NCBI GenBank assembly: GCA_963930775.1
Contig: OZ005689.1
Span: 36,038,694 to 36,102,693, forward strand
DNA: 64,000 nt
Origin: Cliona cf. orientalis
Lineage: Eukaryota > Porifera > Demospongiae > Clionaida > Clionaidae
Reading direction: 5' to 3'
Shown piece by piece: positions 1 to 12,065 of this stretch. Under the pieces are notes generated by a model. It saw only the letters and a list, made by a program, of their open reading frames with translations, did not search any database and was not told where the DNA came from. Made by a program: the position numbers and the translations under genes. Within the stretch, counting starts at the first letter, position 1; each line of letters begins with the position of its first letter.

Positions 1-411
1 TGACTGTCGATTTCACTTCCAACTTATGCATAATACATATTTTATATAAAATTACTTTAAAGATAATATATTGCCAAATGTGATTCTTCTCTTTTTTTAT
101 CTGTATTAATGGCGAAGCTTAGTAAGTGACTTCTCTATAATCAATATTAATTAGTATATCATAATAAGACCATCTTTAATAATCATCTTACTTGTCAATG
201 AGTGCCGATATGTGGTTTTTAAACGCTTTGCCCTCTTTCTTCTTGTGTTTGAATTCGGCGGTGTGACTTACTGGTAGATGATTTTCCTGCTTAAAATTAA
301 TTGTGATAAATACACATCAATGCACAACAATGTCACACTGTTAAATTTGACAGTTAAGGCAGCCCACACCTTTTCTTGTTATCACATCAGATACATTATC
401 ACTATTAATTT
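1..411. other. AT-rich sequence without recognised gene
   Basis: No reading frame with a recognisable domain and no repeat pairing with the rest of the window was seen here. The segment ends where the first TGTGACC-type MITE starts. Confidence 0.5.
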
Positions 412-994
412 TGTGACAATCTACGGGAAAACCCGGCATATGGCATATGGGATCTGCGCGCTATATGCGTAATGTGCGTTTCTAGTACCTCAAGTCAAAA
501 AATTTCAAAGTTGAGTTTTTGTCATAGCCGAAATAAGCCTTCATTTTGACCTACCTAGTCTCTACAGCTGCCGTACATGGAGCCCATTGCTATGGGCGCT
601 AATTAGAATTCTCTACCTAGATACAGCTAGATTCTGTACGTTCACTCACCTTTTTAGCTTCTTGGGCATCTAAGAACAATCGGCTGTCGTCAACAATGAA
701 ATTCAACTCTTGCTCGATCTTTACATTCATTTCGAACGGCTCCACCCAGGTCCATTTAATTGATTTCCAGGTCACGCGTAGTATGCGGAAACGCCATACG
801 CGTGCATAGCAACGCCTTTAGACCGTAATTTCTCGATTATCGAGTGTGGCGCGATTGCAAAGCACTGTATCTCCATAACAAAGCGCGCCCTCGGTCTAAG
901 ACTTGAACGCGACTTAGCTCTATAGTAGAGCTTATCATAGATGCATCAAACTCAACTATCACAAAATAATCCCATATGGCGGGTTTTCCCGTAG
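412..994 (+). mobile_element. TGTGACC-type MITE, copy A
   Basis: The left end carries CTACGGGAAAACCCGGCATA (421-440) and its inverted counterpart lies at 971-994, giving near-perfect internal inverted ends. The outermost TGTGAC is visible on the left (412) but degraded on the right. The interior (about 600-900) matches copies B (2372-2914), C (30891-34307) and D (38147-38562). It encodes no transposase, so this is a non-autonomous element. The minus strand of about 655-770 holds an exon-like stretch that the other copies share and that ends in a GTGAGY splice-donor-like site. Confidence 0.8.
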
Positions 995-2041
995 ACATTT
1001 GCCTCCTCAGAATCATTCCTTTATACATTAACTCGTGGTTATTAAACATAATTATATAATTACCAGTAAATACTTTAAAAAAGTCGTTGGTAATTGCTAC
1101 GAACACAAGCACGGCATTCCGAGTTCTCTCTGCTGTCAATTCTCTTGTGAATACCCACATATTTAGCGACAAGAAAGTACTGCTTGCCACTTGTCAGGGA
1201 CAATCTTGGTAAAGTGGCCTATGTAATCTTTTCTGCAGGAAGTGGGTATAGAATACCCTTCCAAAAGAGCCAAGAAACCGTTGATGTTCATGGCAATTCC
1301 ACACTTTCATGTACCCTCAGTTGATACTGGGGTTAATAATTCGAAGAATCTGTAACAGTGTGCATCATAATAGCATGATTAACATGAATGATCTTCACAT
1401 TACTTCTGATACACGCTCCACTTTGTTTGCTACAGCATGTAGTAGGTCACCAAGCATGGGTGAATTCACTTCGGTCTTTCTCCTGCCATCTAAAGATGGC
1501 TGGTAGTATCACCAGGGAAGTCACCAGACCAAATTTGAAGAGCGGTGCACATTAGCTCAATCCATATACATATCTCTTCCCCCTCCCCCCCCCCCCCCAC
1601 ACACACACAGTGTTATTTTATCAAGGTTGAAATATACAGTTGATTACTAAAAATCATATACTACAACAAAATAATGTCAAAATTTAGACTAACTAGACTA
1701 TGAACTTACTAGAGTGGGGTTGAAAGGAAGCCCAGCTCACACAAAAACAAAACTAGTTGCAGGTCTAAACTTGTACACGTGGCAGGGTTCACAATTAGTT
1801 GACCTGACAAAGGTCGATATTGGGTTGACCGTTAAGCCTCGATTTGAAGAGCGGCGCAGCGCCGCTCTACCGCGCTTTAGTGACTTCCCTGATCACTTCC
1901 ACAAAGTAGTCCCACACAGATTCTGAAGTTAGTCCTGGAATTAGAGCTCTTTTAGCAATCTGCAGGCAATCAATACAAGTGATAACAAACTTGCACATTA
2001 AAACTTGCAAGGAATAATCTAGATCAAGTGGCTTATTGATA
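995..2041. other. Non-coding stretch with poly-C/CA tract and a GC palindrome
   Basis: No supported gene. A C tract followed by CA repeats lies at about 1581-1610. A GC-rich perfect palindrome with core GAGCGGCGCAGCGCCGCTC lies near 1850-1868. A short phrase around GAAGAGCGG occurs at both about 1537 and 1847, next to similar 'gggaagtcac'/'gtgacttccc' words in opposite orientation. This suggests the two ends of another small decayed element, but I could not define them. Confidence 0.35.
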
Positions 2042-2362
2042 TCATTTCTTGATGTCCCATTTCTCCCCTAATAAAAAGTTAATTATTATAATACATGTTG
2101 TGCACACTGCACATTGAGTAGATAGCCGATTTTCTTTCTTGTACTCTTTCAGAAGGTCATCAATTTCGGAATAAATACTTTCAATCCTGTTTCTGTCTAC
2201 TTTGCCTAGCTTTCGGCCTATCTTGAAAGCAGTAAGGATTGCAGCATGTGCGTTGCTGGGGAGGTCACTGAGAATATCTGCAACAATATCTGGGGCATCA
2301 CTCATGAATGGGACCAGCACAACTTGGGAAAGGTATCTATTATAATGGGAATGGTAGCACAC
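2042..2362 (-). CDS. Unrecognised open reading frame, 106 aa
   Basis: This open frame stops 10 bp short of MITE copy B. The middle of the protein (about residues 25-75) reads as an ordinary acidic/helical segment (DAPDIVADILSDLPSNAHAA, then IESIYSEIDDLLKEYKKE), which looks coding. No family was recognised. It may be one exon of a broken gene or an element fragment. The first residues are probably not genuine, because the segment abuts the MITE. Confidence 0.3.
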   Translation of the reverse strand: MCYHSHYNRYLSQVVLVPFMSDAPDIVADILSDLPSNAHAAILTAFKIGRKLGKVDRNRIESIYSEIDDLLKEYKKENRLSTQCAVCTTCIIIINFLLGEKWDIKK

Positions 2363-2371
2363 TATAATATA

Positions 2372-2914
2372 TGTGACCGTCTGAGAAAACCCGGTATACG
2401 GGATTTTTTTGTGAAAGTTGAGTTTTATGTATGGTTAATAAGCTCTACCATAGTGCTAACCCGCATTCAAATTTCAGACCAACTGTGCGCTTCGTTGTGG
2501 AGGTACAGCGCTTTGTTTACGATCGCGCCACTTCCCCAATAATGGAGAAATTATGGTGTAAAGGCGTTGCTATGCACACGTATGGCGTTTCTGCATACTA
2601 TGCATGACCCAGAAATCAATTGAATGGACCTGGGCGTGGACCTGTTGGAAATGAACGTGAAGATCGAGCAAGAGTTGAATTTCGTTGTTTACAACGATAG
2701 CCGACTGTTCTTAGATGCCCAAGAAGCTAAGAAGGTGAGCGAACGTACAGTAGTTGGATGAATCTAGCTGTATCTAGGTAAAGAAATCTAATTAGCGCCC
2801 ACATGCATATGACAAAATCTCAACTTTGACATTTTTTGACTTATGGTACTAAGGACGCGCATTGCGCGAATAGCACGCGGATCCCACATGCCAGGTTTGT
2901 CAAATACGGTCACA
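2372..2914 (-). mobile_element. TGTGACC-type MITE, copy B
   Basis: The left end reads TGTGACCGTCTGAGAAAACC and the right end is the inverted CGGTCACA ending at 2914. It is flanked by TA (or TATA) on both sides (2370-2371 and 2915-2916), as expected for a TA-targeting element. It is inverted relative to copy A. It has the same interior, including the exon-like segment at about 2640-2740 followed by GTGAGC. Confidence 0.85.
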
Positions 2915-2923
2915 TATATCATA

Positions 2924-3043
2924 GTTAGACCGTGGTTACTAGGTTTCTACGTGATTATTTACAAGACTGAAGGGACTCACAGAAACGGAGCGAAGTGCCT
3001 GAGGGCTTCTAAATCACGTAGAAACCTAGAACCATGGTCTAAC
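2924..3043. repeat. Small hairpin element
   Basis: Two arms of 32-33 bases (2924-2956 and 3012-3043) are inverted complements, with one base change and one indel. They surround a loop of about 55 bases. The arms start GTTAGACC and end GTGATT. The whole unit of about 120 bp begins directly beside MITE copy B and looks like a foldback or short MITE. Confidence 0.7.
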
Positions 3044-3344
3044 GTATTTAGAGCCTAGCAGTGACACAGGACTCTGCCGCATGCCGCATGCCACCGTGAG
3101 CTACTATATAGCCTCACCACTGTCAGAGCAAAAACAAAATGGAAAGCTCTTTCGAACCTGCAAAGCTTCTTTGGACCTTCTATTTGTGAGTTTCTTCTGT
3201 ACGTGGCAGCAACTACAGACGAGAACGAGCCTGAGTACAACTTTGCCCCAGAAACGTCGACGTCATGCAATGATTTTTCATCTTTCAACTCCGCCCTACC
3301 AGATCCCTCCCTTTTGGAAGACAAGGAAGTGGACAAACTAATAC

Positions 3345-4610
3345 GTGCGTTCATGCGCTAGCTGCCTTATAGACTTCGACACGGAACCACTCGAGAAGCG
3401 TCCAAGCATTGCTGCAAGCAATCCTGCTCCTGTCAAGCGTAAATTTGGGCTTGCTAAGACAGGTGAAGACGTAGCCACAGCTCGAATTGGCGCCATTCCA
3501 CAGAAGACACTCGGATACACGGTATAATTTTTGAGTATGGAATGAGTGGTGCCTTCATCAGAAGGAAAATTACAGGGAAATCATCCCACCGGTTGAAGAA
3601 ATCACCACAGAAAGTCTTGGTTATCACCTAAGCAGATTCATTTTGGAGGTGAGAAAGAAAGATGGAACTAAACTTTCCTCCAGAGAGTCTGCACCATATC
3701 ATTTGTGAAGTCCAGTGTCGCCCTCGATTCCATGGAAAGCCAGAGATCGACTTTTTCAAAGATGCCCCTTTGCAGAATTTAGAGTGAGTCTAGACGTAGA
3801 AATGAAAAGTCTCCAGAGATGCGGTCTAGGTTCCAAGAGAAAAAAAGCAGAGCCAAAATCATATCGAGAAGAGGAAGTTCTATGGCAAAAGGTGTTCTTG
3901 GATCTTTTAACACCCAATCATTGGTGGACATATTGCTGTACATGACTTTGCACTTAGAGGTGGAAGCACAGACAACTATGTTTGTTGAGTGGCCAGGAGA
4001 GCGATCATACTTGCAATACACCAGGGATGTATCAGAAAGTCAACAAGGTCTAAAGAACAGAAAGCTGAAACAAAGTGGTCGTTCACTATGCAAATGATCA
4101 GAATCCACAAAGATGCTTCATTAACCTGTTCAAGTGATACAAGAGTCTGTCCGATTGAGAATTTGAAGAAAAATGCATTCTATCTACAGCCACGGAAGAA
4201 TCCTACAAGTCAGTGTTCGTACGCCATTAAGCCAATTATTTGTCACAATACTTTGGACAAAACAGTAGCAAGGATGTGCTCACTTGGTGGTATAGGAGGA
4301 TACAGGATGAATCATTCACTTAGAGCCACGGCTGCTACTCGACTGTACCAGGCTGAGCAGCTGGTTATGGAGAAGATCGGACACTGATCAATTGAAGGTG
4401 TTAAGAGCTACAAATACACTTCAGAGCAACAACTGCAGCAGCTATCTGACATTCTCCATGGCTCCAGTAGTATGATGAACAGTATGAGCAATAGTTCTAC
4501 GGCCAGTCTCATACAGCCTTTACAGCAACCTTTGCAGTCCAGACTGATAAACAAGAAAACAGTACCGAAATCTCTGTTCGTCACAACTCAGCTTCTAAGA
4601 ACCTTACCAT
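3345..4610 (+). pseudogene. Crypton-type tyrosine recombinase, decayed
   Basis: Fragments in several frames line up with the DUF3504/Crypton recombinase pattern. These are a start near 3345-3527, LSRFILEVRKKDG near 3634-3670, an FRVSLDVEMKSLQ stretch near 3780-3830, then LYQAEQLVMEKIGH and GVKSYKYTSEQQ between about 4290 and 4440. The C-terminal block shows the catalytic layout of tyrosine recombinases: NHSLRATAAT supplies the His-x-x-Arg pair, GH a second His, and SYKYTS the candidate Tyr. At least two frameshifts (about 3710 and 3950) and an in-frame TGA directly after GH (4385-4387) break it. It is a genomic fossil and not a working recombinase. Confidence 0.75.
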
Positions 4611-5210
4611 AAACTTGACACAGACTACTTCATTTAATATTCAGGGATGTATGGTTACTATCAACGTCACATATGCAATCGCCCCATGATCATGCACGAA
4701 CATTATATAGGCAAGTCACAAAAGGTGTTATCATGCTTAAGCTCATTTATCATTGATATGCAGTATCATACATGCATTCAGCACATACTAACTCGAGACA
4801 TTTATGTGAATTATGATGCCATTACATACAGACTTGCCTATGTTTATCACGATTTCATAGTAACTGACTCAGCATGCAGGATGCAGAGTGTGGTAATAGA
4901 ACCTTAAGGTATGTAATTTATAAGTGTTCTATGGGGAGTTTACAAGGGTTCTATGAAGATTTACACGGGATTTATGAGTCTATTTAGAACCCTAGTTTGG
5001 GCCGATGTGATTACAGTATTTGTTACAACTAGGATCTAAATAACTAGATGAGCCAGAAAAGGACTACAATGATAATAATTGTAATTCTGACAATAATAAT
5101 ATGGTGTGGTTTTTAAACACAGCATTGATCTTGCAAAGGAATTTGCTTTCCTTTATCATGTATGCAGGCATATAAAGTCTAGTGTTTTGTGCATTTGAGA
5201 GTCTGCCAAC
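4611..5210. other. Intervening non-coding sequence
   Basis: Short frames only. No domain and no paired repeat was identified between the Crypton remnant and the next transposon end. Confidence 0.45.
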
Positions 5211-5798
5211 TGTGACCCGCTCCAGGAAAAGGGACCGTTCGCAATTTTTTTGTCAATATCGCGTTTTTGGTATGGATCGTTAGCGCTACAAGCGTAGAGT
5301 ACAATGGTGCAAGTTTGGAGTTCTAATATTACTCAGGGGCCGTGTTATGGCCGTTTCTAATTGACCGGGTCGCGTCGCCCGTTGCCAAGGATATCGATAG
5401 AAACGGGCGTTTAGTTTATTTCCTGTTTATTCCGTGTACGTTACGTGCACGTATGTGATGTTCGATGACGTCAGGTAAATAATTGATTTGCCGGGCCAAG
5501 CCAGAGAGGGGTTGTGCGCACCTCGCAGAAAGAACAAAGGAGGTCGAAAAGGATCCTAGGAGGCGAGGAAGACGCTCTCTCTGTGCCACGTAGGCAAAAG
5601 GAGAAGGTAAGTACTCTCTTTAGTCTACTACAGTATGAATCCAGTACAGTAGCTGTTATTCATGTACTGGTGTTGCCTACTGAAGGCAATTCTTTTTTTT
5701 CCCCTGGATTGCAGAGATTATGACTCTGCCCAGTTGAGAGATTGGGGGAGGGGGGGGGCAATGAAACGTACAGAGTGAGAGAGATACAGTAACAAAAA

Positions 5799-5799
5799 T

Positions 5800-5830
<31 letters not shown>
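5799..5830. repeat. Poly-G tract (about 32 G)
   Basis: An uninterrupted G run with a smaller G-rich run at about 5745-5758. It lies within the transposon downstream of the gene stop. Length is likely unreliable in sequencing and probably polymorphic. Confidence 0.9.
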
Positions 5831-5832
<2 letters not shown>

Positions 5833-5880
5833 GTACAAAGAGTCAAATAGCAGAAAGTATGTGCAGGTGAGGGAGAGAGA

Positions 5881-8599
5881 CTACACTTTCTTTGGACACT
5901 TCCGTGCATTGTGTCCTTCCTCCCTGCAGATTCCGCAGAGCCGTGGCCGCTTAGCTCTCGTTTCACTGAGCTCTCCAGTGGTAGAGGCAGTGGCAGGAAC
6001 TACTACAGTGGTCGTGGAAGTGGCTGTGGTAGGATCTGCAATAGTGGCAGGACTTGAAAGGACGGTAGTGGCTGCAGCAGGAGTGACGTCTGGCTCAGTT
6101 GGCTCAGGACAGGTGGTGTCTTTGCACTCGTCAGGACAATACTCACGTATCTTATTAAAAAGGTACCACTGTCTGGTGAGAGAAAGTCCTGACGGCATGA
6201 CTCGTTCTGGCAAATCTGTGGGGTCTGGACTCCAGTCATCCTTAAGGAGATTCATGTCAACTTCCAGGGAATCGGACTTGTGTCTAACGAAGACGTGACC
6301 CTTGTTATTCCCTGGAAATCTCAGATGGTGAAGTGACTTGATCCCCACACACTTACCAATGTGCTCAGCAAGGAAGGAGGTCCAATCATACGTTGGGATG
6401 ATAACTGTCCCATCCATGGTACCAACAGCCTGAGCAACGTTGACTGTTGACAACATTGGCAAGATCAGCTAGCCCCCCAATCTTCGTACGTCGATATCTG
6501 CATGTGGTATACATTGTACATGTATGTATGTCTCTATCACTTACTTGTAGTACAGTATGTGATTGTATTACCTCTTCTTCATTAGGCCAAAGCACCAATC
6601 AGGGGAGAACTTGGTATGGCCGGTGATCATGAAGGAGAGGGTGATGTTTTGGTGGAGTCCGGTGAGCACGCGCCACAGCAGGTATCCTACCATGGCGTTG
6701 TTCTTATTTTGACCCCCACAGTTGTCAGCGTGGAGGTGGACGTCCTGCTCTCCAAGCCCATGTACTTTGAAGAAGTGATGCAGCATGCTGATGACGGTGT
6801 TTGCTCCCTTGCCAGTATCAACTGACTCGTCAATAAGGTAATTGACTTGACGCGGGATAGCCTCACAGCATACTCCAAAGATGGCACACTTTCTTGGGGT
6901 AAGGAAGTACATGGGCCCTGGCTGTTAGGGGTCATTCGGGTAGAATACCTGCTGGGCCATGTCGAAAGAGTAGTGAGCTGTGATGAGCCTTGAGCTGGGT
7001 TGTGACTTGCACGCAGGTTGGGGAGGACTAAAAACACCGTCAGAAGAGAAGAACTGCCGGATGGACTGTTTGGCAGTGTCAATGGCAGTCTTATACAAGG
7101 AGCGCTCTTTGGTGACCTCTTCTAGGTGTTGCTCAGCTTGACGAATGGTCTGAAATGACGTAACAATTTCATGTAAATTATATTTCTCTCTTTCTGTCAC
7201 ACATCCCTTTTGCATACACAAAAGCATGTGGAAAGAGCATTTGCACACATACGACATGTACATGTACATAATAATTGCTACAATACATGTACATGTACAT
7301 TCACACATCCATACGTACACACTCACATCTGCCACACATACAAGCATTCATACAAGCATTCAGTATAAACACCATTCTTTTCTCTTCTATAGAGCGATTG
7401 GAGCATTTCGCAAGAGCAGCACCATTTGTTGACAGAGCCAGCAGAGGTCGGTCATGGGCTTCATGACAACGATGTATGGCAAGAGTTGCCTCCACAACCC
7501 TGTAAAGGTGGAATAGCCCACAGGTCTCATGGAACTCTCTGTCGCAGACTCCTGGTAGAGCTCCCACACCTTGTGCTTGGTTGTGCTGCTGGGGAGAAGC
7601 TGGACGTCAGCACTCTTATACCTGGGAACTCGTCCGGGAAGTACCATTGCGTTTGCGTCTGTATGAGAGCAAGGTAAACTCTTGCCTAATGATTGCTATA
7701 GAGTTTGATACCTGTGTAGTTTAAGATGTATTGAACTACATCCTTGACCTCTTGCAGTGAGAGTGTGTTCTTGGGTTTCCTCCCCTTGTTGCCATGCACT
7801 CTCGCTGCTGGTCCGTTGGACAAGTAGCTCGCCTTTATGTGCTTAAAGCGCTTGATTCCAATGGTGTGCAGAAAGATAAACGTTGGCTGACACACACGGA
7901 GGCCTGCATGAAAGAACTTCATGGGTGTGTGCACCTCTATCTTTTCTGCAGGACTAGCGCTGGGACTAGGGGCTGAGGGGGATGGGGAGCAGTGAGCCAT
8001 GATCTGCCCCATCACCATCAAGTCAAGCTCATCTTTAGTCATCTCGCTGAGAGCTCCACGGACAGCGAGGTAATGGTCTTCCGAGAACTGCTTGCAGCAA
8101 GTGGACTTGTGGGGACCAAACACGCACGTGCAGCCATGAACTGCGAACCTCTTCACCAGCTCCTCCTCATCAGTATCGATGGATCGCATGGTTACTGATA
8201 CATCGCAAACGTCCGTGAGGGAACCACTCTCAAGACTCGCGGTGACGATCTCTTTGGCTGACGGAGGATTACTCTCTTCCAGCTCATCTATCTCCTCGAG
8301 GGGGTCCTCCTCCACACCATCCATGCCCTCATCGCTAGCCACTAATGTAGTGTTGTTATGATTACTGTTAAATCCTGACATTAGTGTATGATGTTGTGTA
8401 GTAGTAGTATGTATTATTCTTTGCGGTGGTAGTGGTGTAATAATGTATTTTTAAGAGGGTACTTGGGTGGGGTTTTACCTGGAGGGTCGTCATCGTCGAG
8501 GTATACGTCCAGCAAGTCGAGTAGACCGTCCGTGTCGGCGGAGAGAAGGTCTGCGACTTCACCTAATCGGTTGAGTGCCCTGGCGATTCTATCCTCCAT
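5881..8599 (-). pseudogene. Element transposase-like gene, five exons (DUF7869-like)
   Basis: Predicted exons are 8599-8479, 8374-7712, 7658-about 7395, 7149-6572 and 6497-5881, with GT/AG borders visible at each boundary checked. Exon 2 has a Cys/His cluster (HGCTCVFGPHKSTCC). Exon 3 carries LLPSS...TFTGLWRQLLP and DLCWLC. Exon 4 has the HADNCGGQNKNN box and TGHTKFSPDWCFG, which I associate with an invertebrate transposon family (DUF7869-like, possible RNase-H fold). Exon 5 ends in a zinc knuckle, CGICREEGHNARKC. The frame is broken by a TAA near 6928, a frameshift near 7430 and another near 6445, so this copy is dead. The family name is from memory and less sure than the gene structure. Confidence 0.7.
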
Positions 8600-8925
8600 T
8601 GCATGCAATACTGCTAATAGTATGCAGCCGCATCAAGATCGATAACTACTTTGGCGGGAATCGGCTTATCACTCGCCGATCTTATAATACAGTTGCCCGT
8701 GTATTCATGCAAGTAAGTGAACTGTTCATCTTATTTTTATTTTTTTACATACTTACAATTGCTTAGAATACAAGCAAAGCATATCAAAATGAAGAGAAAA
8801 GAATGTAGATTCATATGGTGTAAAAAAATTATAAAATTACTTGATTCGGCCCTTCTTGGGCTCGCACTGCAATTTGATTTATTCTCGCGAACGGTCCCTT
8901 TTCCTGGAGGGGGTCACAACTAATT

Positions 8926-9010
8926 CTGATGTACTGTATGTATGCTGTTGCTGCTATCAGTGTATAACACTATAACCTTATTGTGAATCCTTGCAGCATA
9001 AGAACGCCTA
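8926..9010 (+). repeat. Direct repeat of 11981-12065, LTR-like
   Basis: About 80 bp beginning near ATTCTGATGTACTGTATGTA recurs at about 11981 with a few differences. The copy here directly precedes a gag-like frame starting about 9034. That position suits the end of an LTR followed by a primer-binding region (GGTGGTAGTGGTGGGA at about 9020-9035). The second copy would then be a solo or rearranged LTR piece. Confidence 0.5.
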
Positions 9011-9033
9011 ATACTACATGGTGGTAGTGGTGG

Positions 9034-9500
9034 GATGGCAGCCTCAGTTCCAATACAACCGCTGCAGCAGTTTGATTTCAAAAAGCCTGACAAGTAGGCT
9101 AAATGAAAACGAAGGTTCGAGCAGTTCCTCAGTGCCTCGGGATTTGATAAAGAGGACGATGCCTGTAAAGTCAGCATGCTGCTCTACTGTCTAGGCAAGA
9201 AAGCCGAAGGGGTACTGCCGTCCACAGGTATCAGTGACGAGTCGTGAAAGAAGTACACCAACGTGATCACTAAATTTGGAGGACCATTTCAAAGTACGAA
9301 GGAATACAATCTATAAACGAGCATGCTTTAATAAGAGAGACCAGAAAGAAGGTGAATCTGTCGAGGAATATATCACCTCTTTGTACGAGTTAGCCGAGAC
9401 GTGAGAGAGTACGGGAATCTACGCGAAAAGATGCTCCGTGATCGCCTAATCCTAGGGATCAGAGATGCAACTCTGTCAGATAACAGGGGCGGCACAGAAG
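9034..9500 (+). pseudogene. Gypsy-type gag remnant
   Basis: Reading through stops and shifts gives a gag-like succession: FEQFLSASGFDKEDDACKVS, then LLYCLGKKAEGVL, KKYTNVITKFGG, ESVEEYITSLYELAET and LREKMLRDRLILGIRDATLS. This matches the capsid region of metazoan gypsy elements of the K02A2.6 type. Several in-frame stops (near 9095, 9246, 9314) show it is long dead. No pol follows; the hAT gene begins about 170 bp further on, on the other strand. Confidence 0.65.
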
Positions 9501-9674
9501 TTATAAAAGTGATACGGCACTAGTTCATGTGTAATTGCAAGTACTAGAATACACAACAGACATTTAATATAGAAAATTATAATATTATTATTCTACTACT
9601 TCTGTTGTGGTTTTCCAAATACTCGTGTGCGTTCACTGTTAGATAAAATAAACTCGTTCATTACTTTTTCTATA

Positions 9675-11786
9675 TCAATTTTTCTGTCTTGATGGATGTA
9701 AATAATGATTAAGCCTTTCTTGCTTCATTGTTGTGCGAAGGTACGTTTTTACATGTCTTAGTGAAGAGAATGATCGTTCTGCTGTCGCAGAGGTAGCCGG
9801 CATGACTAATAGCAAGTGCAATAGCCTAGATGTCTGTAGAAAAATGCTCTTATATAAGACGATCTTCTCCTTAAATTCCTTGTATGCAAAAGACTTTTCA
9901 CAGTAGACATTCTTCACCATTTTCAGTTCCGTTAATAGGTCCAATTCTACCAAAGCTTCCTTGAAATGCTCTACTATTACTCCGACATCTCTGGTAGAAA
10001 CGCTCTTCCCAATGGCAGCATTCTCCAAAACATTTTCTACCTTAGCATAGAAGGTAAAAGAAGATGACTCAAATCGGCGCTCAATTTCACCAATAAGTGT
10101 GTCAAGGACTTCAAAATAGTACCTATGATACATATCTTCTGGTGTTGCATCAAAATGTGTTGTACTACTGGCTTCATCAATGCGCTTTGGTGCTCTCCTG
10201 CGTGGAAGCACTGGTTCTTCACAGTCAAACTCATCAACCTTAGCTAGCAATTCTTCCCAAATCTTGTCGAAATGGCTGTCACTTCTCTGCTCTTTAAGGC
10301 TGGCAAGAGTAACAGCAGCAAGCCTTTTGGCCTCCATAGCACACATAGTCTTCCTTTGAAGAGCTTTGCTTAGTGTGTCTGTGATGCTAAACAACTTCTC
10401 TCCAATCACTACTCCAAACAGGAAGGAAAATTTTTCCATGGTAACCATAATCCCTCGGGCCTGGGAAGTAGCTTCTGAATTTCCCCTGTATTCTTCAATT
10501 ATCTCTTCCAAGACCGAGTGGATCACTGAATAATTCAAAATAACAGACCTTAGTGATTCAGCTCGCACTGTCCAGCGAGTAGGACACAATGGCCTTATTC
10601 CCATAGTTTCAGGTGACAGGTCTGCTTTTAGCTTCAATAGCATGGCTTTCTTTTTTGCACTGTACTTAAACACTTTAGCCATCTCAAGAACAGTGTCAAA
10701 TGTGTCAGCCATGACCTTTACAGAACGAGAAGTGTCCTGTACAGCAAGATTGAGGGAATGTCCCATGCAATGAACATAGAGAGCTCTTGGTTCCTCCTGC
10801 TGGATTCGTGCTGCAACACCAGAACGTCGACCAGACATGTTGCTAGCACCATCGTAGCACTGACCACGGCAACGTTCCAAAGGAAGAGAAAGGCGGACCA
10901 AGACATCCTTGATAAGTTGTGTCAAATTACCAGCATCCGTTCTGTCAGTAGCGTAGAGGCCTATAGTCTTCAAAGACTTCAAATGTGTGTGGGCACACAT
11001 ATCTAATGCATACTGTGAGCTGTGGATAAAGAGCAGTGCATTGAAACCACAATGATAATTAGATTTTTAATAGCCATATACCTGTTCAATCAGGGAAATA
11101 TCCACTGTCTCATCAGCACTCACACAAAACCACATGCTAGTGCAAATATCCTTTAGTATAGATCTCCGTATCTGAAGAGCCATGATTTTCAGTATCTCAT
11201 TTTGTACTTCATGTGAAGTATAAGATCTCCTTTGTTGTAGCCATTTTTTCAGCCCATCAGAATCAGCTCCACGAAGCTTCTTGAGTTGATAAAAATTTTC
11301 CCTCTCTTCCTGGTGACCACGTAATGGTAGTGCCTGTCGAGCTAGATATTCAATTGAGGTAAAAATCTTGTGTAGACAAGTCCTTGCTTCAACTTGTTCT
11401 GCTGCCAATCGCCTTTGAAGTTGAAGATCAATACCGATTCCTCTCTCACGATGCTCCCATTTCAATAAGGCTTCCCTGTGGCAACTACTTTTGCGGTGAA
11501 GCTCGAATGCTCTTGTTGCGTCTTTCCAGTTATTAAAGCCAGAAGTGATGAAGGCAGACTCCTGATTCTTAGACAAGGTCAGTTGGTGCAAAACATACAC
11601 ATTTCGACATATAAAACAGTACGCTCTGTTATTCTTAGTTTCCCAGTGAAGCCAGTCAGACCAAAGCTTGTTATCAAACCAACTGGGTTTAAAAGAGCGA
11701 TATTCAGGCTTCTTCTGGCCAAATTGCCTCTTGGGGAAGACTCCAGAGCGTGGTTGATTTGGCTTGTCCAACAGTTGAATATCCAT
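9675..11786 (-). pseudogene. hAT superfamily transposase (TTF-type zinc finger plus dimerisation domain), two exons
   Basis: Exon 1 (up to about 11786, ending 11082) contains FKPSWFDNKLWSDWLHWE and AYCFIC, the TTF-type zinc finger of ZMYM/hAT proteins, and then FCVSADETVDISLIEQ. A GTATAT...CCACAG intron (11081-11020) follows. Exon 2 (11019-9675) has QCYDGASNMSG, ALYVHCMGHSLNL, LCPTRWTVRAESL and the C-terminal hAT dimerisation block PATSATAERSFSSLR. Exon 2 read from its acceptor starts LTVCIRYVCPHT and loses frame within about 40 bases (near 10965) before the long frame resumes, so a small indel is likely. Upstream of 11786 the frame stays open to 12149, but part of it is the LTR-like repeat, so the real start is uncertain. 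Terminal inverted repeats were not found. Confidence 0.85.
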
Positions 11787-11980
11787 TTCTTCGTCACTAC
11801 GCCCGGTAGTTGAGCTACCCGAGGCACCACTAGGTTGATCGGCAATGTCCAATTCACCGGGTGTGTGGTCAATTTCACCCTCAGGCGGGGGAGTATCAGA
11901 GTCGCTGGAAACGTTATCATTTTCGACTGTAGTACTTGTTCCAGCACAAAATGCTTCTTTTAGCGATTGCTGACGACAAT

Positions 11981-12065
11981 TCTGATATACTGTATGTATG
12001 CTGTTGCTGCTATCACTGTATAACACTATAAACTTATTGTCAACCCTTGTGTCATAAGAACGGTA
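11981..12065 (+). repeat. Second copy of the 8926-9010 repeat
   Basis: The same ~80-bp sequence in the same orientation, here upstream of the hAT exon. The two copies bracket the hAT gene. This could mean the hAT inserted into, or recombined with, an older LTR element. Confidence 0.5.

Larger units (their letters stand above)
5211..8918 (-). mobile_element. 3.7-kb DNA transposon with 32-bp inverted ends
   Basis: The left end (5211-5242) and right end (8887-8918) are inverted complements at 31 of 32 positions. Each starts TGTGACCC and runs into the GGGACCGTTCGC box. Flanks suggest a short target duplication (AC or AAC), but it is too short to be certain. The unit encloses the five-exon minus-strand gene at 5881-8599. 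Long G tracts at about 5740-5830 lie between the gene's 3' end and the left terminus. Superfamily assignment is open. Confidence 0.85.

Noticed and set aside
837-1190. 117-codon minus-strand frame over MITE copy A
   Set aside because: It runs across the MITE end into unrelated sequence and is not conserved in copies B-D as a whole.
5798-6298. 166-codon plus-strand frame beginning in the poly-G tract
   Set aside because: Antisense shadow of the zinc-knuckle exon; the Gly run is just poly-G.
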